Origin: Trichaptum fuscoviolaceum
Lineage: Eukaryota > Basidiomycota > Agaricomycetes > Hymenochaetales > Trichaptaceae
Assembly: GCA_910574455.1 (NCBI GenBank)
Contig: CAJSYZ010000009.1
Location: 2,621,040-2,685,039, forward strand
DNA length: 64,000 bases
Direction: 5' to 3'
Shown here: positions 21,913 through 35,900 of the stretch, piece after piece
Layout of the letters: each line of letters opens with the position of its first letter
Position numbering within the stretch: position 1 is the first letter of the stretch
Made by a program: the position numbers and the translations under genes
Notes under the pieces: model-generated
Database searches by the model: none
What the model was told of the DNA's origin: nothing
Seen by the model: only the letters and a program-made list of their open reading frames with translations

Positions 21913-23189
21913 AAACCCTGACTCTTGAGAGCAGCTGCGACCGCTTTGGCGATCTCGTCAACGGTCGGAGTGCGAGCGGCATTCATGGTTGGAGTCTCGT
22001 CGCGGACTTCCTCGAGGGTCGCAGTCGGTGTCTTGGAAGCGGCGGCGGGCGCAGAGGCGGCGGGTGGAGCGGTGGATGACGAGGCGGTGGTCTGTGAAGC
22101 CACCTTCGATCGGACATTTGATCTCTTGCTCCGCTGCGGACAGTCTCGAGCCAGGTGTCCATGCTCACCGCACTGGAAGCAGAGTCCGCGGCGCATCATC
22201 TCTTCGGTGCTCAAGCGGTCGATGTCCATCGCGTCGGGGTCCCGAGTCGGTCCGCGCGAAGCGGAGTGGTGTGTCTGCGAGCGGGAGCCCCAGTTCGGAC
22301 TCCAGTTGTTCTGCTTGAAGCCAGTCCGACGTGCACGCAAGTCCTCATCGTATTCGCAAAGCAGTCGGACCCACTGGTCGAAGCTCTTCGTCTCCCGGAT
22401 CTCCTTGCTCGCCAGATCGTAGCGGAACTGGCTGCTGAGTCCGGTCTTGAACACCAGCATCTTCCCATCCATCCCCCAGTCCACCTCCGACTCCACCAGT
22501 AACGCACGAAACTTCGCCGCATACTCCGACACCGTGTCCTTGCCCTGGCGCAGTTTCATCAGCTCCTGTCCGGCGTGACGCTTGATGTTCGGACGTCCGA
22601 ACGCGGACTGGAGGGACGCCAGGAAGAGTTCCAAATCGGTCATGAGAGCGGGGACTTCGGTGCCCTCGAGGGCGGCGGTTGTGTGCGGACGAGCCCATTG
22701 TTCAGCGGGCCCGCGGAGTAGCGAAGCAGCCCATAGACAGGCCATCGTCGGACTGCCTACAAACTCCTGGGGGTGCATCCGGACATAAAGTCGGACCTTC
22801 TGTGACCACTCCTCAAAGCTGATACTCTCCGTCTCCTTATCGTTCGGAGTACGCCCATAGAACGCGGGCGGGGCACCAACCTTCGGACCCTTGGGAGTGC
22901 GGGTCGCGCCTTCCTGCGCATTTCGGACAAACAGGTTCATGAAGTCGTGGAGGCACTGGTTTTTGGCGGTCACCTCCTGCAGGTGTGACTGGAGAGGTCG
23001 GGTGGCATCATTGATAGCCTGGAGGACGTCTGGGGGGAGGTCTCCGCCCTGCTGGGGCGGTGGTGCGGTCTGGGCGGGAGCAGCACCCGGAGTCGGAGTC
23101 GGAGCAGCGCCTGGTGCGAGCGCTGCTTGCGCGGGGTTGATCGGGTCGGTCATATCTTCGTCGGAGTCTTCTTGTCCGAATCTTCCCAT
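21909..23189 (-). CDS. gag: Gag protein of the chromovirus
   Basis: 426 aa. Pro/Ala/Gln-rich N-terminus (PTPTPGAAPAQTAPPPQQGG), a central capsid-like region (about residues 105-280; SFEEWSQKVRLYV, LRQGKDTVSEYAAKFRALL) matching retrotransposon gag helices, and one CCHC zinc knuckle CFQCGEHGHLARDC near residue 340. An Ala/Thr-rich tail precedes the stop at 21909-21911. The ATG at 23189 follows the 5' LTR by 64 bp, with the primer site in between. Confidence 0.93.
   Translation of the reverse strand: MGRFGQEDSDEDMTDPINPAQAALAPGAAPTPTPGAAPAQTAPPPQQGGDLPPDVLQAINDATRPLQSHLQEVTAKNQCLHDFMNLFVRNAQEGATRTPKGPKVGAPPAFYGRTPNDKETESISFEEWSQKVRLYVRMHPQEFVGSPTMACLWAASLLRGPAEQWARPHTTAALEGTEVPALMTDLELFLASLQSAFGRPNIKRHAGQELMKLRQGKDTVSEYAAKFRALLVESEVDWGMDGKMLVFKTGLSSQFRYDLASKEIRETKSFDQWVRLLCEYDEDLRARRTGFKQNNWSPNWGSRSQTHHSASRGPTRDPDAMDIDRLSTEEMMRRGLCFQCGEHGHLARDCPQRSKRSNVRSKVASQTTASSSTAPPAASAPAAASKTPTATLEEVRDETPTMNAARTPTVDEIAKAVAAALKSQGF
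21912..21918 (-). promoter_or_regulatory. GGGTTTT slippery heptamer at the gag stop
   Basis: On the minus strand gag ends CAG GGT TTT TGA. G-GGT-TTT fits the X-XXY-YYZ rule for -1 ribosomal slippage, and the -1 frame continues directly into pol (TTG AGT GGG). No downstream pseudoknot was modelled. Confidence 0.6.
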
Positions 23190-23239
23190 TCAGAGGGATC
23201 AAAAATCGGTCGGTGCAATCGCAGGGTGTCGAAAGAACA

Positions 23240-23250
23240 AACTTTTGGCC
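23240..23250 (-). other. Self-primer binding site candidate of the chromovirus
   Basis: Plus strand ACTTTTGGCCT is the exact reverse complement of AGGCCAAAAGT (23425-23435) inside the LTR and lies 2 nt beyond the LTR edge. This matches the geometry of the Tf1 self-primer, where the first bases of the RNA fold onto the primer site. Confidence 0.65.
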
Positions 23251-23252
23251 TA

Positions 23253-23829
23253 ATGTTACGACCTAGAGTGGTTCCTTCGCCTTCGAGACCCTGAATCGGA
23301 CACAGACGATGATCGGACGCAATGAGCGGTGGTTCTCACTCTGAGAAGCACTTTACAAGTCAATTAAGCTATTCTACACATCAGAGCTAAAGATAAACAC
23401 ATCACCTGAGAAGCACTTTACAAGAGGCCAAAAGTGGAGTGCTTCGCAGGGGGGTCCGCGGTTTTGATGAACAAAGGTAAAAACTATACAGTACCAAGCC
23501 ACTGGACCCTGATCCGACTAGGTCCGACCTATACCGCTGACGTAAGTCGGAGTTCGGGGTCCCGCTCTAGTCGGGGTCCCGCATTGGTAGAGCGGAGGTT
23601 CGAGTCGGAGTGGCGGAAGAAAGAAAGAAAGGAGAATTGTTTGCAGGGCGCTTGTCCTAGCGGCCTGCAAACATACAGGCAAGTAATCTATGCAAAAAGG
23701 AAGAGCATCGGAGTTAAAGAAAGTCCGGTTTCGGACCGGACATGTCGGGGATCCGACTCGGAGTGTGATCGTAAAAGAAAATAAAAGAAAAATAAAAGAA
23801 ATAAAATAACCTGAGGCGGATTCCTGACA
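23253..23829 (-). repeat. 5' LTR of the chromovirus
   Basis: 577 bp; one extra C near 23281 compared with the other LTR. It holds the AGGCCAAAAGT segment (23425-23435) that pairs with the primer site. The nearest TATA-like sequence (minus, about 23488) is about 50 nt upstream of that segment, so the RNA start is less certain than for the other elements. Confidence 0.96.
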
Positions 23830-25422
23830 GATAAGGATAGAAATAGTAAAGGAAGGGAGGGATCCCGCGCTCTCGGCAAAAAAAGGGCAACGAATCAGTG
23901 TCTTCCTCCCGGAACTCAGGCTGGCTGGACTCATATTCTTCTGCCTTCGCTGTATCGCGCAGTCGGAAAGTCCACAACTCCATGGCAAAACCCAGACAAT
24001 AAGTCCATCGGAACACTGTGGGGGAAAGTATTTGATTCTGTCGAACTTAGTTACGACACACAATTGGCCGACATCTGTTCTTTAGTTGAGTCATCCCTAT
24101 TTGTCTTACATCGGCCATACTGAATCAGGTATGATCTATTCTGTAGGCAGCCCAGAGATGCTCTGATAGTTGGCGGAAGAAATTGTTTGAGAAAGCCGAG
24201 CAGTCAATTTTGAGTTTTGTCGGCAACGAGCGTTCTAAGTCAGTGGAGACCGAAGAAATTGTGAAGATGTTGCAGACGATGGTCGACAAGAAGAAAGCTG
24301 AACCATTCCTCTGGGAACGCTGGCATAGTATGGAAAGGGTGTGTGAGATTTCACTCAATGTCACCCTTCGAGTCCGTGCATTGACTATGAATGTACACAG
24401 AAGCAAGGATTGTTCTGCTCTGACCTCGTAGTCTCAGTGTTGTCTGTGCACATTGTCTTGGCCCTGGGTCGGCATAAAGTATTGGACAAGAACACAATAG
24501 GAAAGCCTATAGGTGCCCTCGCCCTTGCGGCAACAGCGGTATCTATCTACTTCAGTACTTGCAGTGGCTTTATTCACTGAATCTCTCATGGACAGGTCAA
24601 AAGTTGCAATCGATAAGCAGGTAGCCCGGTTGCAAAATATCAAAGAAGAGCTTGGTGGTGCTGAGTGGTACTTCACTAGTGCTCTGTGGCAGCCTCATAC
24701 GGACGACTATGTCAACTTATTGTCAAATTCCTCGTTTTTCACTGAATCAAACTGGGAGAAGGTTCGGTCCCGCATAGAAGCTTACAACTCCGTTGAAGAT
24801 GTCAATGCGGGAAGGAACGCCGAACTTGTTGGATCGGGTGTCACTGGCAGGGATTTCTCCCTATATATCGACGTTGGAGACGCGGATGCGAGCGGCGAGT
24901 ATACACATGGTGAGGGCGCTAATAGAAGTGGTAAGTGCAAGGAGAGAAACGAAGACAAGGATAATGACGGCGAAAGAAGTTGAGGATTTCAAGGAGAGGG
25001 AGGACGACATGGAGGACGAGGGTGTGTCTGGCGAGGGAGACGAGGACAAGGATCAGGATGAGGACAATGACGATGATGAGGACAAGGATCAGGATCGGGA
25101 TAAGAACAAGGATGCGGACGAGGTTCTTAGCGTGGGTGAGGATTCAGTGGAGGCTCTGAGGGCGAGGCGAATGACGCAGACAGAAAGGGCGGGGAAGGCG
25201 AAGGCGATCGCGAGGACGACGAGGGTTCATTATGGGATTCGGCTACGGACGGCGCAGACTTTTAAGAGCAGGTCGATCACTGGTGAGCTTTGGCTTTAAC
25301 CATCCCGCCACTGTATTCAAACACTTACTATCATCAACTTGCAGTGGCCTTCGTTCTCTGAGTATGCCGAGGAACAGGCAGAAGTGGCGAAATACGATCT
25401 GGATCAGGATGCCATGGTGTAG

Positions 25423-27756
25423 TTACTGAGGGACACTGAGGCACTGATTTCTACTTATTTGTCTTAAATTACTTGTGGAATGAACCAATACTGGAACCTC
25501 TTAGTACGCACTTACACGCTTGGGTACTGCAAACCTACAGACGAAAAAGTCTACTTATATGATTAAATGCTGAATTACTTATGGAATGAACTACTTGAAC
25601 GTCTTACACACTTTTACTCTTGAGCACTGCAATTAAACTGCCAGAATAAATTCTTCTGATATGCTTGAATGCTGGAGACTGAGGCACTGAGAGCACTGAT
25701 TTCAGTTGACGGCACTGAATTCAGTAAGCCCCTTCCTGAATAATGAAACCACATGCCTGAAATCAGTAAATCAGTAGAATTTTACTTCCCAGGGCTTCAG
25801 AGGACTTAAGGCCGGTTAAGTAGCCGTAAGCAAAAAAAGAAGATTCCCTGATGTACTCTTTATGGTAGCCCAACCTTCCTTTTTTAGAGCATCCTCAATT
25901 GAATGTGCAGGACAAAATCTGTGCTTCGCGACATTTTTTGTATACATCTGAGGACATGTAGCTCCTATCAGTCAATAGAGTTGGGGGTACTTAGTACAAG
26001 CTTCGTATTCTCAAGCGTGCTTCGCCTGACTTTCCCGTACTCACCAGATCACGTCGTCGGTCCGATACTCATACTGGACGTTAACTGTGGGGCACAATTG
26101 TATTCCGGTGGCCGCTGAGCGAACACGAGGATAGATATAATTACATCGATCCTTCTTCAGTTTTGAAGTATCCCTGTGAGGGCCTGACTAACTTCATAGG
26201 ACGTACAAAATGTCGATTTGTCACTCAACGAATAAGGATTTCCCAATTATCCCGCTCTTAATCGCATGAACTTAGTCTCGTAGGATCAATCGGACGTGAG
26301 AGAGGAAAGCCTTTATGATCTAGGCTAGCCGAAGAAAATATAGTGCCGAATGTCGCCGGAGTACGGCGTACGTACACGACTCAGCCTGAGGAATTCACGT
26401 TGTTGTCGATCAGCTTGAAATCAACTGCAAGATTGTATTTGGTCACGGTAATCACGGTAGGAGTATGCATTCAGCTGATGCTTTCACGCTGCTCTTTGAA
26501 GGGTACTTTGAAACAGGGAGTAGTTGACGGCTTTCAAAGCAGTTGCATACCCATCACTTGAGAATCGAGGAGAAATATGTATTAGATGTGTGCCACGTTA
26601 AAAACACGCTGCCTCACCGTATCCTATGTCGTCTATGACGACAATCATTAGAACGCAGATCAGCCGATCATGAACGCGAATCCAAGCTACCGAGACTACC
26701 ACTGGCACATATACATGATCAGCGAAAGTTAGAACCAGCATGCGTTTGAATAGTGCTTCAGCAGCTGACGGAGTCACAATAAAAATGCTCTTGTAATAAG
26801 GATACTCACTTCAAAGAAGAGTGCCTGCGCTAAATTGTGCGTAGACCATAGTAACCTCCCATGTTGAGGTAGAACATGATGGCATGTTGCTGCCCTGAGG
26901 GCCACCGAATCTGTCGTGAGGAGTATGGCGCAGCTGAGCTGCAGTGCATATGTCAATATCGAGTATGGAATAGATGTTGATCCAGGTCAAAGTGTCTTGA
27001 CTCTTGAGTTCCGTCGCAATGATAGTCGTGCGAAAACATCGTGAGAAACTTAAATGTTCAAGTTCATCCGAGTCTACATTAGCTGGCAGTGATTCGCCCC
27101 TCCTTCCTCAGGCTATCTTTCATATACATACCATAACTTGAAGTCTCGGGAACTTGATGGAACTATACAGATGGCATTTGCAAGCTAAATGCTATACGGG
27201 TGCATCCAGGATCGTGTGGGCGTGTATGTGGAAGCTGTGCCCTAATTCTTCCCGGTGAAGGCTCTGCTTTCGGGTTCTGGTCAAGCTCTCACTAATGTTA
27301 TGAGGCGCCTCTCTAATTTTATCTTTGCGAGTCAGTAAGCGTCCGTGATGGACGATAGGAAGCTCGGAATCTGTGGACCTTGCCCCCGCACTCGGCTGAT
27401 CTCGAGCATCCATTACACAGCTCTTCGCATTTCTGCAGCCGTATAGCCAGCTTTTTGGCTGGTTTATATGGTTCGCGAGCAAGTGGGCTGTGTCCTCTTG
27501 TTCTAATCGTCATTCACCACAATGCCTTTACTATCCGTTGACGGAAGGCGGTCATCTCTTGCACAGAGTCCGTATAGTACAGCATCTACCACAGCGTCTG
27601 TGGTAGACGCTCGTCAAATGGCATGTTCTTTTCTGCAGTGCACACTGCAATGTGCTATGGGGACTTCTATAAAGACGATTCAAGTCATTGCTACTATCCA
27701 AGTACAGAACCTGCGACACCCCACCCTCCCTCCTACGTTGAAAATCGACCAATACA
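25423..27756. other. Intergenic, no gene recognised
   Basis: 2.3 kb with only short, unrelated open frames. 25430-25780 is rich in CACTGA, TCAGT and a direct repeat TTACTTGTGGAATGAAC / TTACTTATGGAATGAAC (about 25470 and 25570), possibly subterminal sequence of the Plavaka element. 25800-27700 has no recognised structure. Confidence 0.6.
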
Positions 27757-29221
27757 ATGAACGCTACTGGGCCTAAAAAGCTTGTAAAGCCTACTCGACC
27801 CAGAAGGCCGCCTTCTCCTGTTGAATCTGTTCCTAGCATCACAGTTGAGCCATCCGAGACAGGCTCAATGGATAAGCTTTCCGAGTTCTTCGTTGGCCTA
27901 TCACAGTGGAAAAGTAATGTTTCAGAGTGAGTTCGGCAAATTCAACTACTCGAAAGCTGTAGAGGTTTGACCTTTATATCACTATAGGCTCGGCTCTCGG
28001 TTTGACAAATATGTCACACGACTGGATGCTATCGAAAGCATGTACCTCTTCGCTCTCGAGAAGACGCGCGATGCAGCTTTGTTCTTCGCCCAGCTTAGTG
28101 ACTCCATGCAGCTCGTCAACGAATTCATTACGTTATCTAAACATCAAAGCACCGACCAATCGACCCAAAGCCACATTGAGAAATCACTACGGCGGTGTGA
28201 CAAGATGGTGACTTCTTGTGAAGAGTGCTGCTCCTCGTTCCTTGACCTATATAACGAGCTACTATATGTACGTTTCGTGTCCGTATTCACCTTTCACGCG
28301 ACTAATCTAATAATATCTCAGATTCAGGAAGACATTCATGAAGACATCAATCTCTGCGAACAGCAGATTAAGGAAGAGGAGAAATCTAAGAACAGGCTTA
28401 AAGTTGCCCATCGTATCACTCAAGCAGTCACATTAGTAGCAGCCGCAGCTGCGTCTTTGATGGGTGCTTTCTTCGCTTTCGGCACGCCTTTAGTGGCAAT
28501 ACCTCTCGCCTTCTCGGTCATATCACCAATTATCTCCTTCAACATAAACAATAGAATTGAAGGTGATTATTGCTTTTGTTCTGCAAGTGGCTCGGATTTG
28601 CGCTTATCACTTTCGGATATATCTAGCATGCAACACGAGGGCGAAGAAGCCCAGGAAGGAACTCGACGCCTTCATCGATTTGACGCATGACCTTGACGTC
28701 GGTAGCGAACGAGTAAAAATGGCGCTACACTGGTGGGACGATATAAAAACGGAGGTCAAGGCTTTGCACAATGAGATTGTGCAAGGAACTCAGCGGTCAG
28801 GCTCAAGAAAAGATAGGACTGCTCATACAGAGCAATGGAAGGTCCTGGAAAAGCGAATGGATGAGTACGCATCTGGACTGCAGGGACTGATTAGCGCTCA
28901 GGTGAATATGATTCTCCTCTCGTCCTCGGTTGCCTATCGCTCATGTGTGTATCTATCTTATAGCGACAAAGGCAAAGTCCTTCACCTTCCATCTCCTCCT
29001 CAACAAGCCGGTCGTCATCTCGTCTTTCGGAATATGGGTTTGGCTCTCCTCAGAACCCAAACTCCTTGAGCCGTAGCTCTTCGCGCAGTTCCACCAACTC
29101 GTCTAGATCGGAAAGCTCGGTGCGATCGACACATTCACAACCTGCAGCTGCAGCTGTCAAGAAGAGTGTACGAGACAGGGGAGTTTTACAAACCCAGGTG
29201 GCGCATGTGTCATGGGGATAA
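27757..29221 (+). CDS. Unrecognised protein with coiled coils and a hydrophobic hairpin
   Basis: Five exons (27757-27926, 27988-28267, 28322-28562, 28627-28901, 28964-29221) with clean GT-AG introns of 54-64 nt give 407 aa. A basic, proline-rich start (MNATGPKKLVKPTRPRRPP) leads to helical segments (FDKYVTRLDAIESMYLFALE), a charged coiled coil (CEQQIKEEEKSKNRLKVAH), then about 45 hydrophobic residues (QAVTLVAAAAASLMGAFF, then TPLVAIPLAFSVISPIISF) that could form a membrane hairpin, more helices (WKVLEKRMDEYASGLQGLI) and a Ser/Arg-rich tail. I know no family for it. Helix bundle plus hydrophobic hairpin is also the plan of some alpha-helical membrane-inserting proteins, but this is only a shape analogy. 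Convergent with the next gene. Confidence 0.75.
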
Positions 29222-29554
29222 GTGCTACCCTAAGTCAGCACTTTTGCTCTCGAAAGCACACCGACCCAAGAATTCGCGACTGTTGCAGGGGTCCAACATG
29301 AAAACCACATTCCTTGGATTATAGCTATCTTCCACTTCACATGCGACATGAGTATAGAGCGTAAATCCGTCCGTTCCGGGGCTGGTGCTATCGAGGACCT
29401 TTATTAGCCAGAACATTTGGACGTACGTAATTATCTTCCGATTTTATTTCACTATTATGAATTACTTTGTATTTTTAGCTACCCACTTTCTGAAATGTGT
29501 TTTCCAGTCTGAAGTCCGTGTAATACATGTATAACTCAGTGAACACCACATAAC
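29222..29554. other. Convergent 3' ends, nothing seen
   Basis: 333 bp between two stops facing each other; presumably 3' untranslated regions. Confidence 0.6.
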
Positions 29555-31027
29555 TCAAGGTCTGAGCAACCTCAACAAGTCTGCGACTAGGTACAGGCTC
29601 CCCGCCACTACCACCAGCATCTCCCTCAATTCCGACTCGCTCTGTTCAACCGCCCAATGCAGTGCCGCTTGCAGTTCCGATTTTGCGTCCTGCATAGGTT
29701 CCTCTGAGAATGACTGGACATTCCACTCCCGATTTCCTCCGTGATCAGACTTGGCGATATCTGCCATCAAAGATGGAGAAACGGACTTCACCCATGGCAT
29801 CCCAGCCGGTGGCGTGAATCGTAAGAACGCCACACTCGTCTTGACGTCAAGCGAAGCGCTGTCCGGAAGAGGCAGTGCGAGTAAAGGGAGAAGTACTGAC
29901 TCCGGTGTTTTAGGGGGAGAATACGAAAGCGCCAGTATATAGGTCAAGCTGATCTTTCGTACAGGCCCGATCGACGGCGTCGATAGCGACATGAGCAATC
30001 CAGATATGTAGGATGCGAGCATGGTAGAAGCGGCTTCGTTGTGAGCGCCATCGACAAGAATGACGAAGGGACTCGAGTTGGTATCAGCAAGAGTATGTGT
30101 ATAGAATGACAATCGACCAGGCCATTTAGTGTTTCGAACACCTGCGTAAAGTTTAGCTGTGTCCAACCGTGAAAGCCGCCCGTGTATAGTTGCCCCTGCA
30201 CTCGCATCTTCCCGGAGTTTATGGAACACGGCAATAGCTGTTCCTAGGTTCGAAAGCTGGTGATCACCATGTAATGGTAAGAGAAGTTTGTATTTTGTGT
30301 TGCCGATTAGAACGTCCACTGGTCGACCAGGAGGGGGGCAAAACGGGCTAAGTGAAAACGCATCTGGGTGAGGCCCGTCAACATCGACGTCCCACTCTCG
30401 GTCGGAAGTGAGAGGTCCTAGGATTAAGTCTGCTTCCACTGCCTTAGCAGTATCTTCAACAACTCCTATAACCTCTTCATGCTTTTGAGTGCTCAATACG
30501 ACAGGCCTATGCCGTCGAATTATCCCGGCCTTTTCTCGAGCGATAGCTGAGACAGTGGAACCAAGAAACGCCTGATGGTCCAAATCAATAGATGTTATGA
30601 CAGATATTAGAATAGCTTCATCCGGGATAACATTTGTCGCATCTAGTCGGCCACCAAGTCCCACCTCACAGACCACGATATCGACAGCAGAACGCTCGAA
30701 GAGAACTAGTGCTGTTACTGTTAGCACTTCAAAGTTACTTGCGTTTATTGCCTTGGACGTGTTCACGTCAGTAATCTCTTTCGTGACAGATTCGTAATTG
30801 ATCTTGCCAACGGATTCATTGTCGATACTGATGCAATCCTGAACTTCCAATAGATGTGGACTATTGAATCGTCCAACTTTGAGACCGGCTTGGGTGAATA
30901 TATGACTAAGGAAGGCAGAAACGCTGCCCTTCCCGTTCGTTCCAGCGATATGGACTGTAGGTCTTCTATAGCTCTCAAAGCAAGAAAGTAGGTCCTGTAT
31001 GCGATGTAGAGTTAAATCGATAGACAT
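29555..31027 (-). CDS. FOL3: Dihydrofolate synthase (Mur-ligase family)
   Basis: 490 aa from ATG 31027 (MSIDLTLHRIQDLLSCF), single exon. It should join L-glutamate to dihydropteroate to make dihydrofolate in folate synthesis; fungal FPGS is its paralogue. Visible motifs: P-loop HIAGTNGKGSVSAFLS (about residue 30), GRFNSPHLLEVQDCISID (substrate side), VCEVGLGGRLDATNV, a central STDLDHQ-like box (ITSIDLDHQAFLG), and LVDGAHNEAAS of the C-terminal ligase domain. It ends VAGSLYLVADLLRLLRP, usual for the family. The open frame continues 11 codons further upstream to a non-ATG; M at 31027 is the first ATG and aligns with the usual start. FPGS cannot be wholly excluded. Confidence 0.88.
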   Translation of the reverse strand: MSIDLTLHRIQDLLSCFESYRRPTVHIAGTNGKGSVSAFLSHIFTQAGLKVGRFNSPHLLEVQDCISIDNESVGKINYESVTKEITDVNTSKAINASNFEVLTVTALVLFERSAVDIVVCEVGLGGRLDATNVIPDEAILISVITSIDLDHQAFLGSTVSAIAREKAGIIRRHRPVVLSTQKHEEVIGVVEDTAKAVEADLILGPLTSDREWDVDVDGPHPDAFSLSPFCPPPGRPVDVLIGNTKYKLLLPLHGDHQLSNLGTAIAVFHKLREDASAGATIHGRLSRLDTAKLYAGVRNTKWPGRLSFYTHTLADTNSSPFVILVDGAHNEAASTMLASYISGLLMSLSTPSIGPVRKISLTYILALSYSPPKTPESVLLPLLALPLPDSASLDVKTSVAFLRFTPPAGMPWVKSVSPSLMADIAKSDHGGNREWNVQSFSEEPMQDAKSELQAALHWAVEQSESELREMLVVVAGSLYLVADLLRLLRP

Positions 31028-31404
31028 ATCAGCAAGCAGCAGCACCGTGTGGTAACTCACTGAGCAACGAGTTCAAGCGATGATCGTAATCGCTGCAAAG
31101 TTTGTCACCGTTCCGCGTGCCCACTGGCACTGGCATCATTGCCGACTCGGCACATAATGATCGGCACAGCCTGAGGAAATAGTACATATCGGTATACATA
31201 GGGAGGGATTATACCTCTACTCTACACTACGATCTCTAGAATAAGCGATATGAGCTGAGCCATTTGCATTTGCAGTAGGAGAGAGGACATTATATAATGC
31301 GTGAGTCATGCTACATGAATTTGCAGTGTTTGATACAATGAGTGAAGAAACTGGAACAATGTGGCCGAATAGAGATGGACAAATACGCCTTTTCAATCCT
31401 ATTT
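31028..31404. other. Short intergenic region
   Basis: 377 bp between the RPC2 stop and the FOL3 start, both minus strand; presumably RPC2 3' UTR and FOL3 promoter. No TATA box recognised. Confidence 0.5.
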
Positions 31405-35519
<4,115 letters not shown>

Positions 35520-35900
35520 CTCGCCTTCGAGGTGAAATGGTGTTAATTATCAGTAAGTTGCTACGAGCTTTTCAGCATCCTTTCATCAATGAAGCAAGAA
35601 ATGTATGTTCAACGACGGTCGAACGTGCTGGACAAGTCGTCGCAAATTTGCCGTGCCATCTCCGACTCAGAGTCCGGCGAGCGTGAGGTGACTCCGAGTC
35701 AGAGTCATGTGATCCCGACGCGTCTAGCAACGCCGACTCACGCTTGAAACCACACTTACATCTTGACTTCTGACATCCACGTACATGTAGACGCGCACCT
35801 GAACAGCCTTAAGAAACAAGCCAATAGAAACTGTATCATAGAACTGGACAGCTGAGAAGACTTACTTTATGCTCTTCAGACTCAACAGCTTGTTGTCAAA
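35520..35900. promoter_or_regulatory. Divergent promoter, RPC2 and ERCC6L2-like gene
   Basis: 381 bp between two outward starts. Contains a clustered GACTC(A/G)GAGTC-type motif repeated at about 35663-35705; no TATA box recognised. Confidence 0.4.

Larger units (their letters stand above)
17491..23829 (-). mobile_element. Full-length Ty3/gypsy chromovirus (Tf1/sushi-like)
   Basis: LTRs at 17491-18066 and 23253-23829, a purine tract (GGAGGGGGATAA, minus) abutting the left LTR at 18067-18078, and GATAA target duplications at 17486-17490 and 23830-23834. Order on the minus strand: 5' LTR, primer site, gag, pol (protease, reverse transcriptase, RNase H, integrase, chromodomain), 3' LTR. Long uninterrupted frames suggest it may still be active. 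The LTRs differ at about ten positions plus one indel (roughly 2 percent), so it is older than the non-autonomous element nearby. Confidence 0.97.
14566..25422 (+). pseudogene. Plavaka-associated coiled-coil/acidic-tail gene, split by a chromovirus
   Basis: Starts at ATG 14566 (MLTQRQTRAKNSDQHPGAVV), a start shared by a family of Agaricomycete proteins I know only as hypothetical. A long Lys/Glu/Arg coiled coil follows (14640-14930), then many tiny exons (to 17490). The chromovirus sits between codons for GLED and KDRNSKG; reading continues in the same frame through KKRATNQCLPPGTQAG, GWTHILLPSLYRAVGKST and QLADICSLVESSLFVL (23835-24110). Later exons carry KKLFEKAEQSILSFVG, KPIGALALAATAV and GGAEWYFTSALW, then a strongly acidic D/E/K tract (24990-25130), and end WPSFSEYAEEQ...DAMV at the stop 25420-25422. 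A one-base frame slip in an A-rich run near 14885 is a second lesion or a sequencing error. Its function is unknown; pairing with the transposase is by position. Confidence 0.7.
5775..25440. mobile_element. Composite Plavaka-type DNA transposon carrying two nested LTR elements
   Basis: Defined by a Plavaka-family transposase gene (minus) and a divergent partner gene (plus) typical of such elements in Agaricomycetes. Outer ends are uncertain: I found no terminal inverted repeat by eye. The left end must lie between the LTR fragment (to 5774) and the transposase stop (5985); the right end lies somewhere after the partner gene stop at 25422. CACTGA/TCAGT-rich sequence at 25430-25780 may be subterminal. 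Removing the two LTR insertions leaves roughly 9 kb. Confidence 0.6.

Noticed and set aside
5775..25440. TET/JBP-type dioxygenase gene, often linked to KDZ/Plavaka elements in mushrooms
   Set aside because: No frame with an HxD...H double-stranded beta-helix pattern was found in the composite element; the partner gene is a different family.
31028..31090. Upstream exon for dihydrofolate synthase reading DYDHRLNSLL before a GTGAGT
   Set aside because: Suggestive wording, but no AG acceptor exists before the conserved IDLTLHRIQ segment, so the two cannot be spliced; the ATG at 31027 suffices.
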